This document shows positions 42,781 through 50,930 of a DNA stretch of 64,000 nt, one piece after another. The position numbers were made by a program, and so were the translations under genes. The DNA comes from an uncultured Acidobacteriaceae bacterium. GTDB taxonomy: Bacteria > Acidobacteriota > Terriglobia > Terriglobales > Acidobacteriaceae. Location of the stretch: positions 1-64,000 of the forward strand of contig CAIVDV010000065.1 of NCBI GenBank assembly GCA_903904755.1. Direction: 5' to 3'. The notes below the pieces were generated by a model, which was not told the origin of the DNA, searched no databases, and saw only the letters and a list, made by a program, of their open reading frames with translations. Every line of letters starts with the position of its first letter. Positions within the stretch are counted from its first letter, which is position 1.

Positions 42781-43548
42781 TTATTCCGCCGGGCTCATCA
42801 GCGAGGGTGGGGCAAGCAAATACCCAGTTGGCAAAGCAACCGCGCCCAAAATCACCGGGTTTGCTCCAAGACTCAATTCCGTCTCAGACGGCACCAGGTA
42901 ACCCTTCCCGCGGACGGTCCGCAGGAGGTGACCGGGCGGCGGATCCTTTAGTTTGCGCCGCAGATAGTTCACATAGACGTCGACGATGTTGGTGGTCTGT
43001 GCCGGCTCCATATTCCAGACAGAGTCCAGCAACTCCACGCGGCTTACACACTGGCCCCGGTTGAGCATGAGTTGCTCCAGGAGGGAGAACTCTTTGTTGG
43101 TGAGGGTTACCACTTCGCCAGCACGCCGGGCAACGTGCTCCAGCCTATCGAGTTCGAGGTCACCCGCCTTCAATGTCAGGCGAGCAGCACGTTTGCGGCG
43201 CAGAAGGCTGCGGCAGCGTGCCCTGAGTTCGTGCAGGCTGAAAGGCTTAACCATGAAATCGTCTGCGCCAAGATCGAGGCAGCGAATGCGGGTTTCAACT
43301 TCTTGCCGCGCTGTCAAAACCATAACGGGGGCCTGCGCATCGATTTTGCGCATTCCTTCTAGAACTAGTTCCCCGTCCAACTCAGGCAGGTTCAAGTCCA
43401 GGATGGTCAGATCCGGCAGATCTTCCCCGAAGGCTGCCAGAGCCTCCGTTCCAGTGCCGGCCCGGCGGGTTCTGTGCCCATCCGCTTCCAGTCCCCGGGC
43501 CAGAAAATTCGCCAGCGCCCTATCATCTTCCGCAATCAGCAGCCTCAT
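42781..43548 (-). CDS. OmpR/PhoB-family response regulator
   Basis: 255 residues from ATG 43548, with AAAGGA upstream. The receiver domain has Asp8-Asp9, phospho-Asp51, Thr79 and Lys101. A winged-helix DNA-binding domain follows at about 125-222 (LTNKEFSLLEQLMLNRGQCVSRVELLDSVWN, then NIVDVYVNYLRRKL and LLRTVRGKGYLV). About 30 extra C-terminal residues are unusual. No sensor kinase is adjacent, so it is an orphan here. It lies 78 bases before the sigma-54 activator, possibly in one transcript with it, and is divergent from lexA. Confidence 0.9.
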   Translation of the reverse strand: MRLLIAEDDRALANFLARGLEADGHRTRRAGTGTEALAAFGEDLPDLTILDLNLPELDGELVLEGMRKIDAQAPVMVLTARQEVETRIRCLDLGADDFMVKPFSLHELRARCRSLLRRKRAARLTLKAGDLELDRLEHVARRAGEVVTLTNKEFSLLEQLMLNRGQCVSRVELLDSVWNMEPAQTTNIVDVYVNYLRRKLKDPPPGHLLRTVRGKGYLVPSETELSLGANPVILGAVALPTGYLLAPPSLMSPAE

Positions 43549-43857
43549 TCGAGTCCTTTCTCCACGACGCGCGGCCCTTCGTTTCTCGCGTGATCTTACC
43601 GCTCCAGAAGCCGCGCCAGAGGGATGGGACGGAATGGAGCCTGTATCCACCTTCCCCTTCGATGTGGTGTGTGCTCAATAGAAAATGCTGAGAAATCCAG
43701 GAAGGGTTCCGGGATTGGGAGAAAATATGTATTCCTCCCGAAATGCAATAAAACTTCCTCATGAGTTACCGCCCATCGGCGGTACTGATTAGTGATGGAG
43801 AAGAAATGGCGAAAAAGAATGTTGGCGCCTTCGCCTTTCATTCGCTATAATCCGCCC
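43549..43857. promoter_or_regulatory. Divergent promoter region between the OmpR-type regulator and lexA
   Basis: 309 bases without a gene. The lexA promoter is at 43822-43851. At 43767-43784 a perfect dyad TACCGCC-CATC-GGCGGTA could be an operator or an mRNA hairpin. A canonical LexA box (CTG-N10-CAG or GAAC-N4-GTTC) was not found. No clear promoter was assigned for the minus-strand regulator. Confidence 0.5.
43822..43851 (+). promoter_or_regulatory. lexA promoter predicting a leaderless transcript
   Basis: TTGGCG (43822-43827), an 18-base spacer and a perfect TATAAT (43846-43851) form a sigma-70 promoter. Only CCGCCC separates the -10 box from the ATG at 43858, so the expected start base is the A of the initiation codon. 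No ribosome-binding site is present upstream of the ATG, which agrees with leaderless translation. Confidence 0.75.
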
Positions 43858-44463
43858 ATGGCTGTCACACGAAGACAAAAAGAAGTACTCGACTTTCTGG
43901 AATCATTCGTTGAGCGCAACGGCTACTCGCCGTCCTTCGAAGAGATTGCCCGCGGCCTCGATCTGAAATCTCTAGCAACTGTGCACAAGCACATTACCAA
44001 CCTCGAAAAAAAGGGCTTGCTGGACCGGGAGCACAATCGCAGCCGTTCTATTGATGTGGTGCCGGAGGGAATACGCCCACGGTCAATTGGCGGAGTGCCG
44101 CTAGTAGGGCGCATCGCTGCCGGGTTGCCGGTGGAAGCGATGGAGAACTCTGACACAATCTCGCTGTATGACGTGATTGGCAACCGAGACGTTTTTGCAC
44201 TTGAGGTGCGTGGCGACTCGATGCGCGATGAGCACATTGTGAGCGGGGACTACGTGCTGGTGGAGCGAACCCGGACCGCGCGGCAGGGTGAAATTGTCGT
44301 GGCGCTGGTGCGGGGGGCGGAGACAACGCTGAAGCGCTTTTTTATGGAGGGAACCACCGTACGCCTACAGCCGGCCAATGTTGAGATGGCGCCGATTCTG
44401 GTGCCCGCAGCGCAAGTTGCAATTCAGGGACGCGTGCTGGGAGTGCTACGCAGGTGTCGATAG
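43858..44463 (+). CDS. lexA: SOS repressor LexA
   Basis: 201 residues. The N-terminal winged-helix (TRRQKEVLDFLESFVERNGYSPSFEEIARGLDLKSLATVHKHITNLEKKG) is typical. The self-cleavage site Ala88-Gly89 lies in RIAAGLPVE, and the catalytic dyad is Ser121 (RGDSMRDEHI) with Lys159 (TTLKRFF). RecA-stimulated autoproteolysis is therefore expected. An in-frame start at 43792 would overlap the promoter and is rejected. A terminator follows at 44488. Confidence 0.96.
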   Translation: MAVTRRQKEVLDFLESFVERNGYSPSFEEIARGLDLKSLATVHKHITNLEKKGLLDREHNRSRSIDVVPEGIRPRSIGGVPLVGRIAAGLPVEAMENSDTISLYDVIGNRDVFALEVRGDSMRDEHIVSGDYVLVERTRTARQGEIVVALVRGAETTLKRFFMEGTTVRLQPANVEMAPILVPAAQVAIQGRVLGVLRRCR

Positions 44464-44487
44464 AGCCAGAGTGCGTCAGAGAAAGCA

Positions 44488-44521
44488 GAAATACCCGGCA
44501 AATTGCCGGGTATTTCTTTTT
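44488..44521 (+). terminator. Intrinsic terminator after lexA
   Basis: GAAATACCCGGC pairs perfectly with GCCGGGTATTTC across a five-base loop (AAATT), followed by TTTTT on the plus strand. It lies 24 bases after the lexA stop and about 45 bases before the convergent trxA stop; the T-run on the minus side is poor, so it serves mainly lexA. Confidence 0.92.
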
Positions 44522-44567
44522 GGGTTCTTCTTCCAGCTACCGGTATTTCGGCGGACCAGGAAAAGGC

Positions 44568-44900
44568 TTATCCGAGGACACGGTTGACCTTGTCTTCGAT
44601 GACTTCAGCGGGAACGTAGCCGACGATCTGGTCGACTACCTTGCCGCCCTTGAAGAACAACAGGGCCGGGATGCCGCGAATACCAAAGCGCGAAGGGGTG
44701 GCGCTGTTCTGGTCCACATTGACCTTGGTCACTTTCAGTTTGCCTGCGAACTTGGTGGCGACATCGTCCACCACCGGGGCAATTGCCTTACAGGGACCGC
44801 ACCACACGGCCCAGAAATCTACCATCACAGGCTGCTCCGACTTAAGAACTTCCTGCTCAAAGGTTGCGTCGCTAACTTCAAGAACTCCGATTCCAGCCAT
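44568..44900 (-). CDS. trxA: Thioredoxin
   Basis: 110 residues from ATG 44900, preceded by GAGGAGAG. The redox motif Trp33-Cys34-Gly35-Pro36-Cys37 lies in VMVDFWAVWCGPCKAIAPVVDDVA, and the cis-Pro loop is GIRGIPALLFFKGG. This is a typical cytoplasmic disulfide reductase. The frame is open to 45101, but the upstream part is not thioredoxin-like. It has its own transcription start downstream of the thrB terminator. Confidence 0.96.
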   Translation of the reverse strand: MAGIGVLEVSDATFEQEVLKSEQPVMVDFWAVWCGPCKAIAPVVDDVATKFAGKLKVTKVNVDQNSATPSRFGIRGIPALLFFKGGKVVDQIVGYVPAEVIEDKVNRVLG

Positions 44901-45038
44901 ATCTCTCCTCGCGGGCACCGCTTGCTCTAGTGTAACGGTTCCGCCTCGAAAGATAAGATGCACCGTGAAGGCGAATAGTCGCAAACCGTTGAAAATCCGT
45001 CGATGCCAGTGGCAATCTTCGCCCGGCGGGCAACCAAA

Positions 45039-45071
45039 AGCGCCCGGGCTTCGAAAGAAGCCGCGGGCGCT
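45039..45071 (-). terminator. Terminator-like hairpin between thrB and trxA
   Basis: AGCGCCCGGGCTTC pairs with GAAGCCGCGGGCGCT (one bulge) across a short GAAA loop. On the minus strand the stem is followed by TTTT, so it can end the thrC-thrB transcript about 135 bases after the thrB stop. The remaining 138 bases to trxA should hold the trxA promoter (TACACT is the best -10 candidate). Otherwise the 305-base gap 44901-45205 shows nothing. Confidence 0.75.
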
Positions 45072-45205
45072 AGAGCAGCCCTCCCCCAGAACTGCCCACA
45101 CATAAAATTTAGTTTTTTTCGGGGGAAATTACAAGAAATCTTAGGTAATGAATGGGTAATCAGGAAAAATGGTTCCAAACGGGGGATAAAGTACCAAGAG
45201 GAAAA

Positions 45206-46117
45206 TCAAGGAGTTCCTGTCATAATTTGAGCGCCATCCCCTGCCAGTTCGAGCTGCAGGACTTCAACTTCAGGCCCATTTGCCATAGCGCTGTGAATCC
45301 GGGCGGTTGCTTCAGATGCGTTTGTCCGGCTGACAATTGCAATGACAGACGGGCCGGCACCGCTGAGCGCCACACCCAGAATGCTGCCTTGGCCGCTGAG
45401 CGGAAGCAGATAGTTGAGCAGCGGGCACATCTTCCTGCGATAGGGCTGGTGGAAGCGGTCCTGCATGGCGGTGGCGAGCAGATCCCCCCGGGTCTGGGCG
45501 AAGGCAAGCCCGAGAAGGGATGCCGCCTGAACGTTGGCAACCGCGTCTTCGCGGGAATAGCTGCCCGGCAAAACGGCGCGTGCCTTGCTGGTGGCAAGAG
45601 GATTTACGGGCAGAACAACGAGCGCAAGCCAATCCTTGGGAGGGGCGACATAGGCGGCGTGGACCGTGCGTCCCGTCCCAGCGGCGACGACTAGGCCGCC
45701 CAACCAGCAAGCGGCGGCATTGTCCGGGTGGCCCTCAAGCGCGCAGCCCTCAGCGAGGATTCGTTCGCTGCTCCAGCCCAGGGTTCCGAAGTGATTGGCG
45801 AGAGCGACAGCCGCGAGACGACCTGCGGCGGAGGAGCCGCATCCCATGCCAAGGGGAATGCCGTTATTCATGCGCAGGGCAAGTGGGGTGATGGAGTGGC
45901 CCGCTTCGCGGAGGACCTGCTTATACGTTTCAAGGATTAAGTTGTTTTCAATGATGCCGCAGAGGTCGGCATTGCGACCTGTGGCGGCTATCGAAAATTC
46001 CTGAGCGGCCTCAGCTTCAATCTCCAGATGAAGATCGAAGGCCACGGCCGCGGTATCAAAAGCAGCTCCTAGGTTTGCCGAGGTGGCTGGCAGCGAAATC
46101 CGAAAACTCACGCCCAC
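45206..46117 (-). CDS. thrB: Homoserine kinase
   Basis: 303-residue GHMP kinase that phosphorylates homoserine in threonine synthesis. The N-terminal ISLPATSANLGAAFDTAAVAFDL and the ATP-binding loop GIPLGMGCGSSAAGRLAA are intact, as is the C-terminal GVALSGAGPSVIAIV block. It overlaps thrC by ten bases, so the two are co-translated; thrC supplies the next step. Confidence 0.95.
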   Translation of the reverse strand: MGVSFRISLPATSANLGAAFDTAAVAFDLHLEIEAEAAQEFSIAATGRNADLCGIIENNLILETYKQVLREAGHSITPLALRMNNGIPLGMGCGSSAAGRLAAVALANHFGTLGWSSERILAEGCALEGHPDNAAACWLGGLVVAAGTGRTVHAAYVAPPKDWLALVVLPVNPLATSKARAVLPGSYSREDAVANVQAASLLGLAFAQTRGDLLATAMQDRFHQPYRRKMCPLLNYLLPLSGQGSILGVALSGAGPSVIAIVSRTNASEATARIHSAMANGPEVEVLQLELAGDGAQIMTGTP

Positions 46118-47472
46118 CTGCCCTTGACCGCTTCGATGGCTGCCAAGACAGCCTTGGGCGTCCCTTCGACCTCGACCGCATCGCGCCGAAGAGCTTCGAT
46201 TTCAGAAGCGAACGGCACTGCTTCCTCGGGGCTGAGTAGTTGACCGCGATGGAAGTCGATAGTGTAGTCGGCGTCCTTCAGGGTGTGGCCGGTGAGCACG
46301 AGGACGACAGTATCGCTTTCGGTGACTCGGCCGTCCGCGACGAGCTTTTTGAGGCCGGCAAGTGTGACGGCACTGGCCGGCTCGCTGCCGATGCCTTCGC
46401 GCCCAAGTTCGGCTTTGGCGACGGCGATTTCACCCTCCGTGACATCAAGGCACCAACCACCGGTTTCGAGGACAACCCGGGAGGCCTTGCGCCATGAGGC
46501 CGGGTTGCCGATGCGAATGGCGGTCGCGCGGGTATGGGCTTCGACCGGGTCGATGGCGGTTCCGCCATTGGTCCGGAAGCTGCGCGCGAGGGGATTTGCG
46601 CCCTCGGCTTGGATGACGGTGATCTTCGGCATACGGGTAATCATGCCCAGTTCCCTCAACTCACGGAAACCCTTGCCTAGAGCCGAACTGTTGCCTAGGT
46701 TGCCGCCGGGAACGATGATGTGGTCAGGTACGTGCCAGTCGAAAGACTCCGCGATTTCAATGGCTGGGGTCTTCTGGCCTTCGAGTCGGTAAGGATTGAC
46801 GGAGTTAAGGAGGTAAATAGGGGCTTCGCGAACAATTTCTGTGAGCACCTTAAGGCAGCCGTCAAAGTCTGTCTTGACCTGGCAAGTTAGTGCGCCGTAG
46901 TCCATGGCCTGGCTGAGCTTGCCCCATGCGATTTTGCCTTCAGGTATGAGAACAAGGCTGCGCATTCCGGCGCGAGCTGCGTAGGCGGCCATGGCGGCGG
47001 AGGTGTTGCCGGTAGAAGCGCAAGCGACCCACTCGAAGCCACGCTCTTTGGCGACACTCAGTGCCGCGGTCATGCCGGTGTCTTTGAACGAGCCAGTTGG
47101 ATTCATGCCCTGGTGCTTAGCGTAGAGCTGGTCAATCCCAAGGGCCTTTGCGGCACGCGGAAGGTGATACAAGGGGGTGTGTCCTTCGCGCAACGTAACC
47201 GCATTCCCGAAGCTGTCGAGAATGGGGAGCAGCTCGCGAAAACGCCATACGCCAGAGTGGTCAAGCAATTCAGAGGAAGAACGGCGCTCACGCCAGAGCC
47301 ATTTGAGTGCACCGCCGTTGGGGCGGTCTGTTCCTCCGCGCTGGTTCCAGCCGGGGTATTCCACTTCAAACAGGTCGCCGCAAACTACGCAACGGAAGTC
47401 AGGTGCAGCCTGCTCTCCGCGTATCCGGGCACCACATCCAAAACACCGTAACTGATGCAGATTGTCGTTCAT
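46108..47472 (-). CDS. thrC: Threonine synthase
   Basis: PLP enzyme converting phosphohomoserine to threonine, 454 residues from ATG 47472. An N-terminal zinc-ribbon-like motif (CFGCG ... CVVCG) is followed by the fold-type II core. The PLP lysine lies in NPTGSFKDTGMTAALS, and the phosphate loop is PGGNLGNSSALGKG. CASTGNTSAAMAAYAARAG is the substrate-site block. The ATG has no clear ribosome-binding site, but a GCTAACACTTAGC dyad directly precedes it in the thrC-modA divergent region. Confidence 0.95.
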   Translation of the reverse strand: MNDNLHQLRCFGCGARIRGEQAAPDFRCVVCGDLFEVEYPGWNQRGGTDRPNGGALKWLWRERRSSSELLDHSGVWRFRELLPILDSFGNAVTLREGHTPLYHLPRAAKALGIDQLYAKHQGMNPTGSFKDTGMTAALSVAKERGFEWVACASTGNTSAAMAAYAARAGMRSLVLIPEGKIAWGKLSQAMDYGALTCQVKTDFDGCLKVLTEIVREAPIYLLNSVNPYRLEGQKTPAIEIAESFDWHVPDHIIVPGGNLGNSSALGKGFRELRELGMITRMPKITVIQAEGANPLARSFRTNGGTAIDPVEAHTRATAIRIGNPASWRKASRVVLETGGWCLDVTEGEIAVAKAELGREGIGSEPASAVTLAGLKKLVADGRVTESDTVVLVLTGHTLKDADYTIDFHRGQLLSPEEAVPFASEIEALRRDAVEVEGTPKAVLAAIEAVKGRWA

Positions 47473-47493
47473 GCTAAGTGTTAGCCTACCAGC

Positions 47494-48348
47494 ATGCACC
47501 CGGAATTTCGATGCCCAAAGTCCCGAAACCATTCCACCCAACGGGATAGCTGTGGCGTTTCTTGCTCACGCTCTGGATGGCTCAGGGGTAGGTTTGTACT
47601 GTTGATGTTCGCGGCAGTATTTACCGTGACGGCGGAGAAAGCAGACGCCCAGCAAATCCTTCGGATTGCCGCCGCTGCCGACCTGCAGCCGGTTCTGCCG
47701 CCGCTGCTGGCCGTTTTCCAGCAGCAGACGGGTATACACGCAGAGGCGACTTTTCAGGCATCGGCAGCGCTCACGTCGCAGATCCAGGCCGGTGCACCTT
47801 TTGATTTGTTTCTTTCTGCGGATATGGGGTATCCGCAGCGGCTGATTGAAGCGCAGAAAGCCGGCGGAAATGCGCCGATTCTCTATGCGCGCGGCACGTT
47901 GGTGCTTTGGACGCGGAAGGACTCCCGCTGGCCAACACCTAGCCTGGCGACCCTGAGTGACCCGGCGCTGCAGCGACTGGCAATCGCTAACTCGGAGCGC
48001 GCGCCGTATGGGCGGGCCGCGATTGCAGCGCTGACGAGTCTGCATCTTGCGGAGGGGATGAAGACGAAGCTGGTGACGGCTGAGAACATTGCCCAGACGG
48101 CGCAGTTTGCTGAGACGGGCAATGCGGATGCGGGGCTGATATCGCTAACCTCAGCGATGACGACGCATTTGCGGGAGATCGGCAACTGGTTTGTGATTCC
48201 GCGGGAGTTGTACCCGGCGATTGATCAGGGGGCAGTGGTGATCGCCGGGGCGGCAAACCATGCGCAAGCGCAGAGGTTTCTTGAGTTTCTGCTGTCTGCC
48301 CCCATACAGCAGCAGTTGGCCCATAGCGGGCTGACGCCGGTGCGCTGA
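47494..48348 (+). CDS. modA: Molybdate ABC transporter substrate-binding protein
   Basis: Periplasmic oxyanion-binding protein. The mature part begins near AQQILRIAAAADLQPVLPPLLAVFQQQTG, with the ModA-type FQASAALTSQIQAGAPFDLFLSAD and IANSERAPYGRAA blocks. A hydrophobic signal segment (RFVLLMFAAVFTVTAEKADA) lies near residues 33-52, so the about 30 residues before it suggest that the true start is later than the ATG at 47494; TTG or ATG near 47602-47605 leaves too short a signal. The start is thus uncertain. modB follows after three bases. Confidence 0.9.
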   Translation: MHPEFRCPKSRNHSTQRDSCGVSCSRSGWLRGRFVLLMFAAVFTVTAEKADAQQILRIAAAADLQPVLPPLLAVFQQQTGIHAEATFQASAALTSQIQAGAPFDLFLSADMGYPQRLIEAQKAGGNAPILYARGTLVLWTRKDSRWPTPSLATLSDPALQRLAIANSERAPYGRAAIAALTSLHLAEGMKTKLVTAENIAQTAQFAETGNADAGLISLTSAMTTHLREIGNWFVIPRELYPAIDQGAVVIAGAANHAQAQRFLEFLLSAPIQQQLAHSGLTPVR

Positions 48349-48351
48349 GCT

Positions 48352-49041
48352 ATGGCGTCAATTGATTGGCAGGCATTTGCGCTGACATTGCGGCTGGCCG
48401 CTCTGACGACGGTGATTCTGCTGGTGGTAGCGGTGCCTACGGCGAGTTGGCTCGTGCTGGGGCGGTCGCGGCTGCGCCCATTGGTGGAGGCGCTTACCGG
48501 GCTTCCGCTGATTTTGCCTCCAACGGTGTTGGGATTTTATCTCCTGGTGCTGCTGGGGCCAAGGACGGCACCGGGAAGGCTGATTGGCCAAATTCTAGGG
48601 CATCCGCTGGCATTCTCGTTCGCCGGGCTGGTGGTGGGTTCGTGCTTGTACTCCCTGCCATTTGCAATTCAGCCGCTTGCAGCAGGGTTTGCAGCAATTG
48701 ACCCAAATATGCTGGATGCGGCGAGGCTGCTGGGTGCGGGCAGGGTACGCCTGGTCGGTACTGTACTGATTCCGATTGCGATGCGATCGCTGATTGCGGC
48801 CGGGGTTTTGACCTTCCTGCATACAGTGGGCGAGTTCGGAGTGGTGCTGATGCTGGGCGGAGATATTCCGGGAGCAACGCGGACGCTGTCGATTGTTCTT
48901 TACAACCAGGTAGAGAACTTCGATTACGGTGCAGCGAATCAGACGGCGCTGCTGATGCTCCTGCTCTCGGTCGTGGCACTGGTATTGATTTACAGCCGAC
49001 CACGGCTGCTGTCGAGCCTTCCGGAGCGGCACCATGATTGA
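48352..49041 (+). CDS. modB: Molybdate ABC transporter permease
   Basis: 229 residues with about five membrane segments. LPLILPPTVLGFYLLVLLGP is characteristic of ModB, and DAARLLGAGRVRLVGTVLIPIAMRSLIAAGVLTFLHTVGEFGVVLMLGG contains the EAA loop that docks ModC. It overlaps modC by eight bases, so the three mod genes form an operon. It imports molybdate for molybdenum-cofactor enzymes. Confidence 0.95.
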   Translation: MASIDWQAFALTLRLAALTTVILLVVAVPTASWLVLGRSRLRPLVEALTGLPLILPPTVLGFYLLVLLGPRTAPGRLIGQILGHPLAFSFAGLVVGSCLYSLPFAIQPLAAGFAAIDPNMLDAARLLGAGRVRLVGTVLIPIAMRSLIAAGVLTFLHTVGEFGVVLMLGGDIPGATRTLSIVLYNQVENFDYGAANQTALLMLLLSVVALVLIYSRPRLLSSLPERHHD

Positions 49042-49744
49042 GATGGATTTGCGGGCGCGCCGCGGGGACTTTACGCTGGAGTTGGCATGCAGAATTGACT
49101 CAACCTGGACGGTGGTTTTCGGGCCGTCGGGATCGGGCAAGACTTCTCTGCTGCGGCTGATTGCCGGACTGGACGTGCCACACAGGGGACGGATTGAGGT
49201 GGATGGGGAGGCGCTGACGGAGTGCGCTCAAAGGATTCATCTGGCACCAGGCAGGAGGCGGATTGGATATGCGACGCAGCACCCTGCGCTTTTCCCGCAT
49301 TTGAGTGTCGCGGCGAATATTGGATATGGGCTTGCAGCACTGCCGCGAGAGGAGCGAAACACCCGCGTGGCGAAAATGCTGGACCTTGTAGGTGCTGCAG
49401 GGCTGGCAGGAAGGGCACCGAGGGACCTCTCCGGAGGAGAAGCGCAGCGAGTGGCATTGGCGCGTGCGCTGGCTCCGCAGCCGAGGCTGGTGCTGCTTGA
49501 TGAGCCGCTTTCTGCGCTGGACGGACCAACGCGCGATCAGTTGCTGGACAGACTCAAGAGTAGGCTGGCAGCACAGGGGACGCAGACGATTCTGGTGACG
49601 CACGATGCGGCTGATGCCCTGGCGACCGAGGCGGAAGTAGTTCTATTGGACCGGGGACGGCTAACCGGACAGGGACCGGCGGCGGCGATACTTGCCGCTG
49701 AACGGCGGCGGCTCCTTGACAGGCTTTCCCAGATGACCGGATAA
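49034..49744 (+). CDS. modC: Molybdate ABC transporter ATPase, short form without TOBE domain
   Basis: 236 residues. Walker A GPSGSGKTS, the signature LSGGEAQRVALARAL, Walker B LVLLDEPLSALD and the switch His (LVTHD) are all present. Usual ModC proteins have about 350 residues with a C-terminal molybdate-sensing TOBE domain; this one ends after the nucleotide-binding domain. Feedback inhibition by cytoplasmic molybdate is thus probably absent. It overlaps modB. Confidence 0.92.
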   Translation: MIEMDLRARRGDFTLELACRIDSTWTVVFGPSGSGKTSLLRLIAGLDVPHRGRIEVDGEALTECAQRIHLAPGRRRIGYATQHPALFPHLSVAANIGYGLAALPREERNTRVAKMLDLVGAAGLAGRAPRDLSGGEAQRVALARALAPQPRLVLLDEPLSALDGPTRDQLLDRLKSRLAAQGTQTILVTHDAADALATEAEVVLLDRGRLTGQGPAAAILAAERRRLLDRLSQMTG

Positions 49745-49769
49745 CGGCGGCGGACAGGACGAGTTCAGG

Positions 49770-50807
49770 TCAGAAGCCCAGCAGCACAGGTTCCATTTCG
49801 AGGGTGATGTTGAATCGGGCTCGGACACCGTCGATGATGACGTCGCGGAGGCCGAGTATTTCGGCTGCAGTGGCATTTCCTCGATTGGTGAGGGCCAGAG
49901 TGTGGCGGGAGGAGATGCCGGCGCGGCCAAACGTGAATCCTTTTGGGAAGCCAGCCTGCTCAATGAGCCAGGCGGCGGGGAGTTTGATGTCGCCAGGGGG
50001 GGTGGGGTAGTGGGGGGGCTCTGCGCCGAGCTGCGCGGTGAGGGCGTGGAAATGGCCGGCGGTGATGATGGGGTTGCGGAAGAAACTGCCGGCGCTGCGG
50101 CAGTCGGGGTCGCCGGGGACCAGGAACATGCCCTTTGACTGGCGGATGCGGCGGACGGTTGAGGCCACTTGCGACAGGGTGGGCGCTGAGTTTCCGGAGA
50201 ATTCGCGGTGGAGGTCGGCGTAGCGAAGGGTGGGTGGGCCCTCGGGGAGGAGGCGGTAGGCAACGCGGGTGACGATGTAGCGGCCGCGGGCAGTGGTGTT
50301 GAAGAGGCTGGAGCGGTAGGCGAAGTGGCAGTCGGTGGGGGTCAGGTTGACGAAGTCCATGCGGTCGAGATCGAGGGCGCGGACGGAGGCGATGGTGGTG
50401 GAAACTTCCTGGCCATAGGCGCCGACGTTTTGGACAGGGGTGCCCCCGACGGTGCCGGGGATGCCGGCGAGGCACTCGAGGCCGGCGCAGTTGTCGGCGA
50501 CGGTGCGCTCGACGAAGGCGTCCCAGTCTTCTCCGGCGGCGGCCTGGTAGAGGCGGGAGCCGGCGTGTCGAGGGAGGGATTCGATACCACGGAGGGCGAC
50601 GCGGAGGACGAGGCCGGAGAAGCCGGAGTCGGAGACGAGGAGATTGCTGCCCCCGCCGAGGATGAAGAGCGGGGCGGTGTGTTCGCAGGCCCAGCCGACG
50701 GCTTCGACGATATCTTCTTCCGTGGTTGCTTCTGCAAACCACCGGGCGGGGCCACCAATGCCGAAGGTGGTGAGCGAGGCGAGCGGGATGTTCTCCATAA
50801 TCTCCAT
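49770..50807 (-). CDS. murB: UDP-N-acetylenolpyruvoylglucosamine reductase MurB
   Basis: FAD enzyme reducing the MurA product to UDP-MurNAc. FAD-binding FILGGGSNLLVSDSGFSGLVLRV, GLECLAGIPGTVGGTPVQNVGAYGQE, the type I motif FAYRSSLF and the proton-donor Ser block CRSAGSFFRNP are present. Starts at GTG 50825, ATG 50807 and ATG 50798 are all possible; 50798 has a close GGAG. The gene is convergent with modC and preceded by intergenic element copy B in the same direction. Confidence 0.95.
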   Translation of the reverse strand: MEIMENIPLASLTTFGIGGPARWFAEATTEEDIVEAVGWACEHTAPLFILGGGSNLLVSDSGFSGLVLRVALRGIESLPRHAGSRLYQAAAGEDWDAFVERTVADNCAGLECLAGIPGTVGGTPVQNVGAYGQEVSTTIASVRALDLDRMDFVNLTPTDCHFAYRSSLFNTTARGRYIVTRVAYRLLPEGPPTLRYADLHREFSGNSAPTLSQVASTVRRIRQSKGMFLVPGDPDCRSAGSFFRNPIITAGHFHALTAQLGAEPPHYPTPPGDIKLPAAWLIEQAGFPKGFTFGRAGISSRHTLALTNRGNATAAEILGLRDVIIDGVRARFNITLEMEPVLLGF

Positions 50808-50930
50808 CTGAGGGTAGTTTCTCACTGATTGCTGCCATTCTGGTCGCGCTGTGAACAGGTATGCCGGGAGGACGGGATTCTGTCGCGAAGCCAGGATCCA
50901 AACTTCGATTTGCCGGGGGGATAACCCCTC

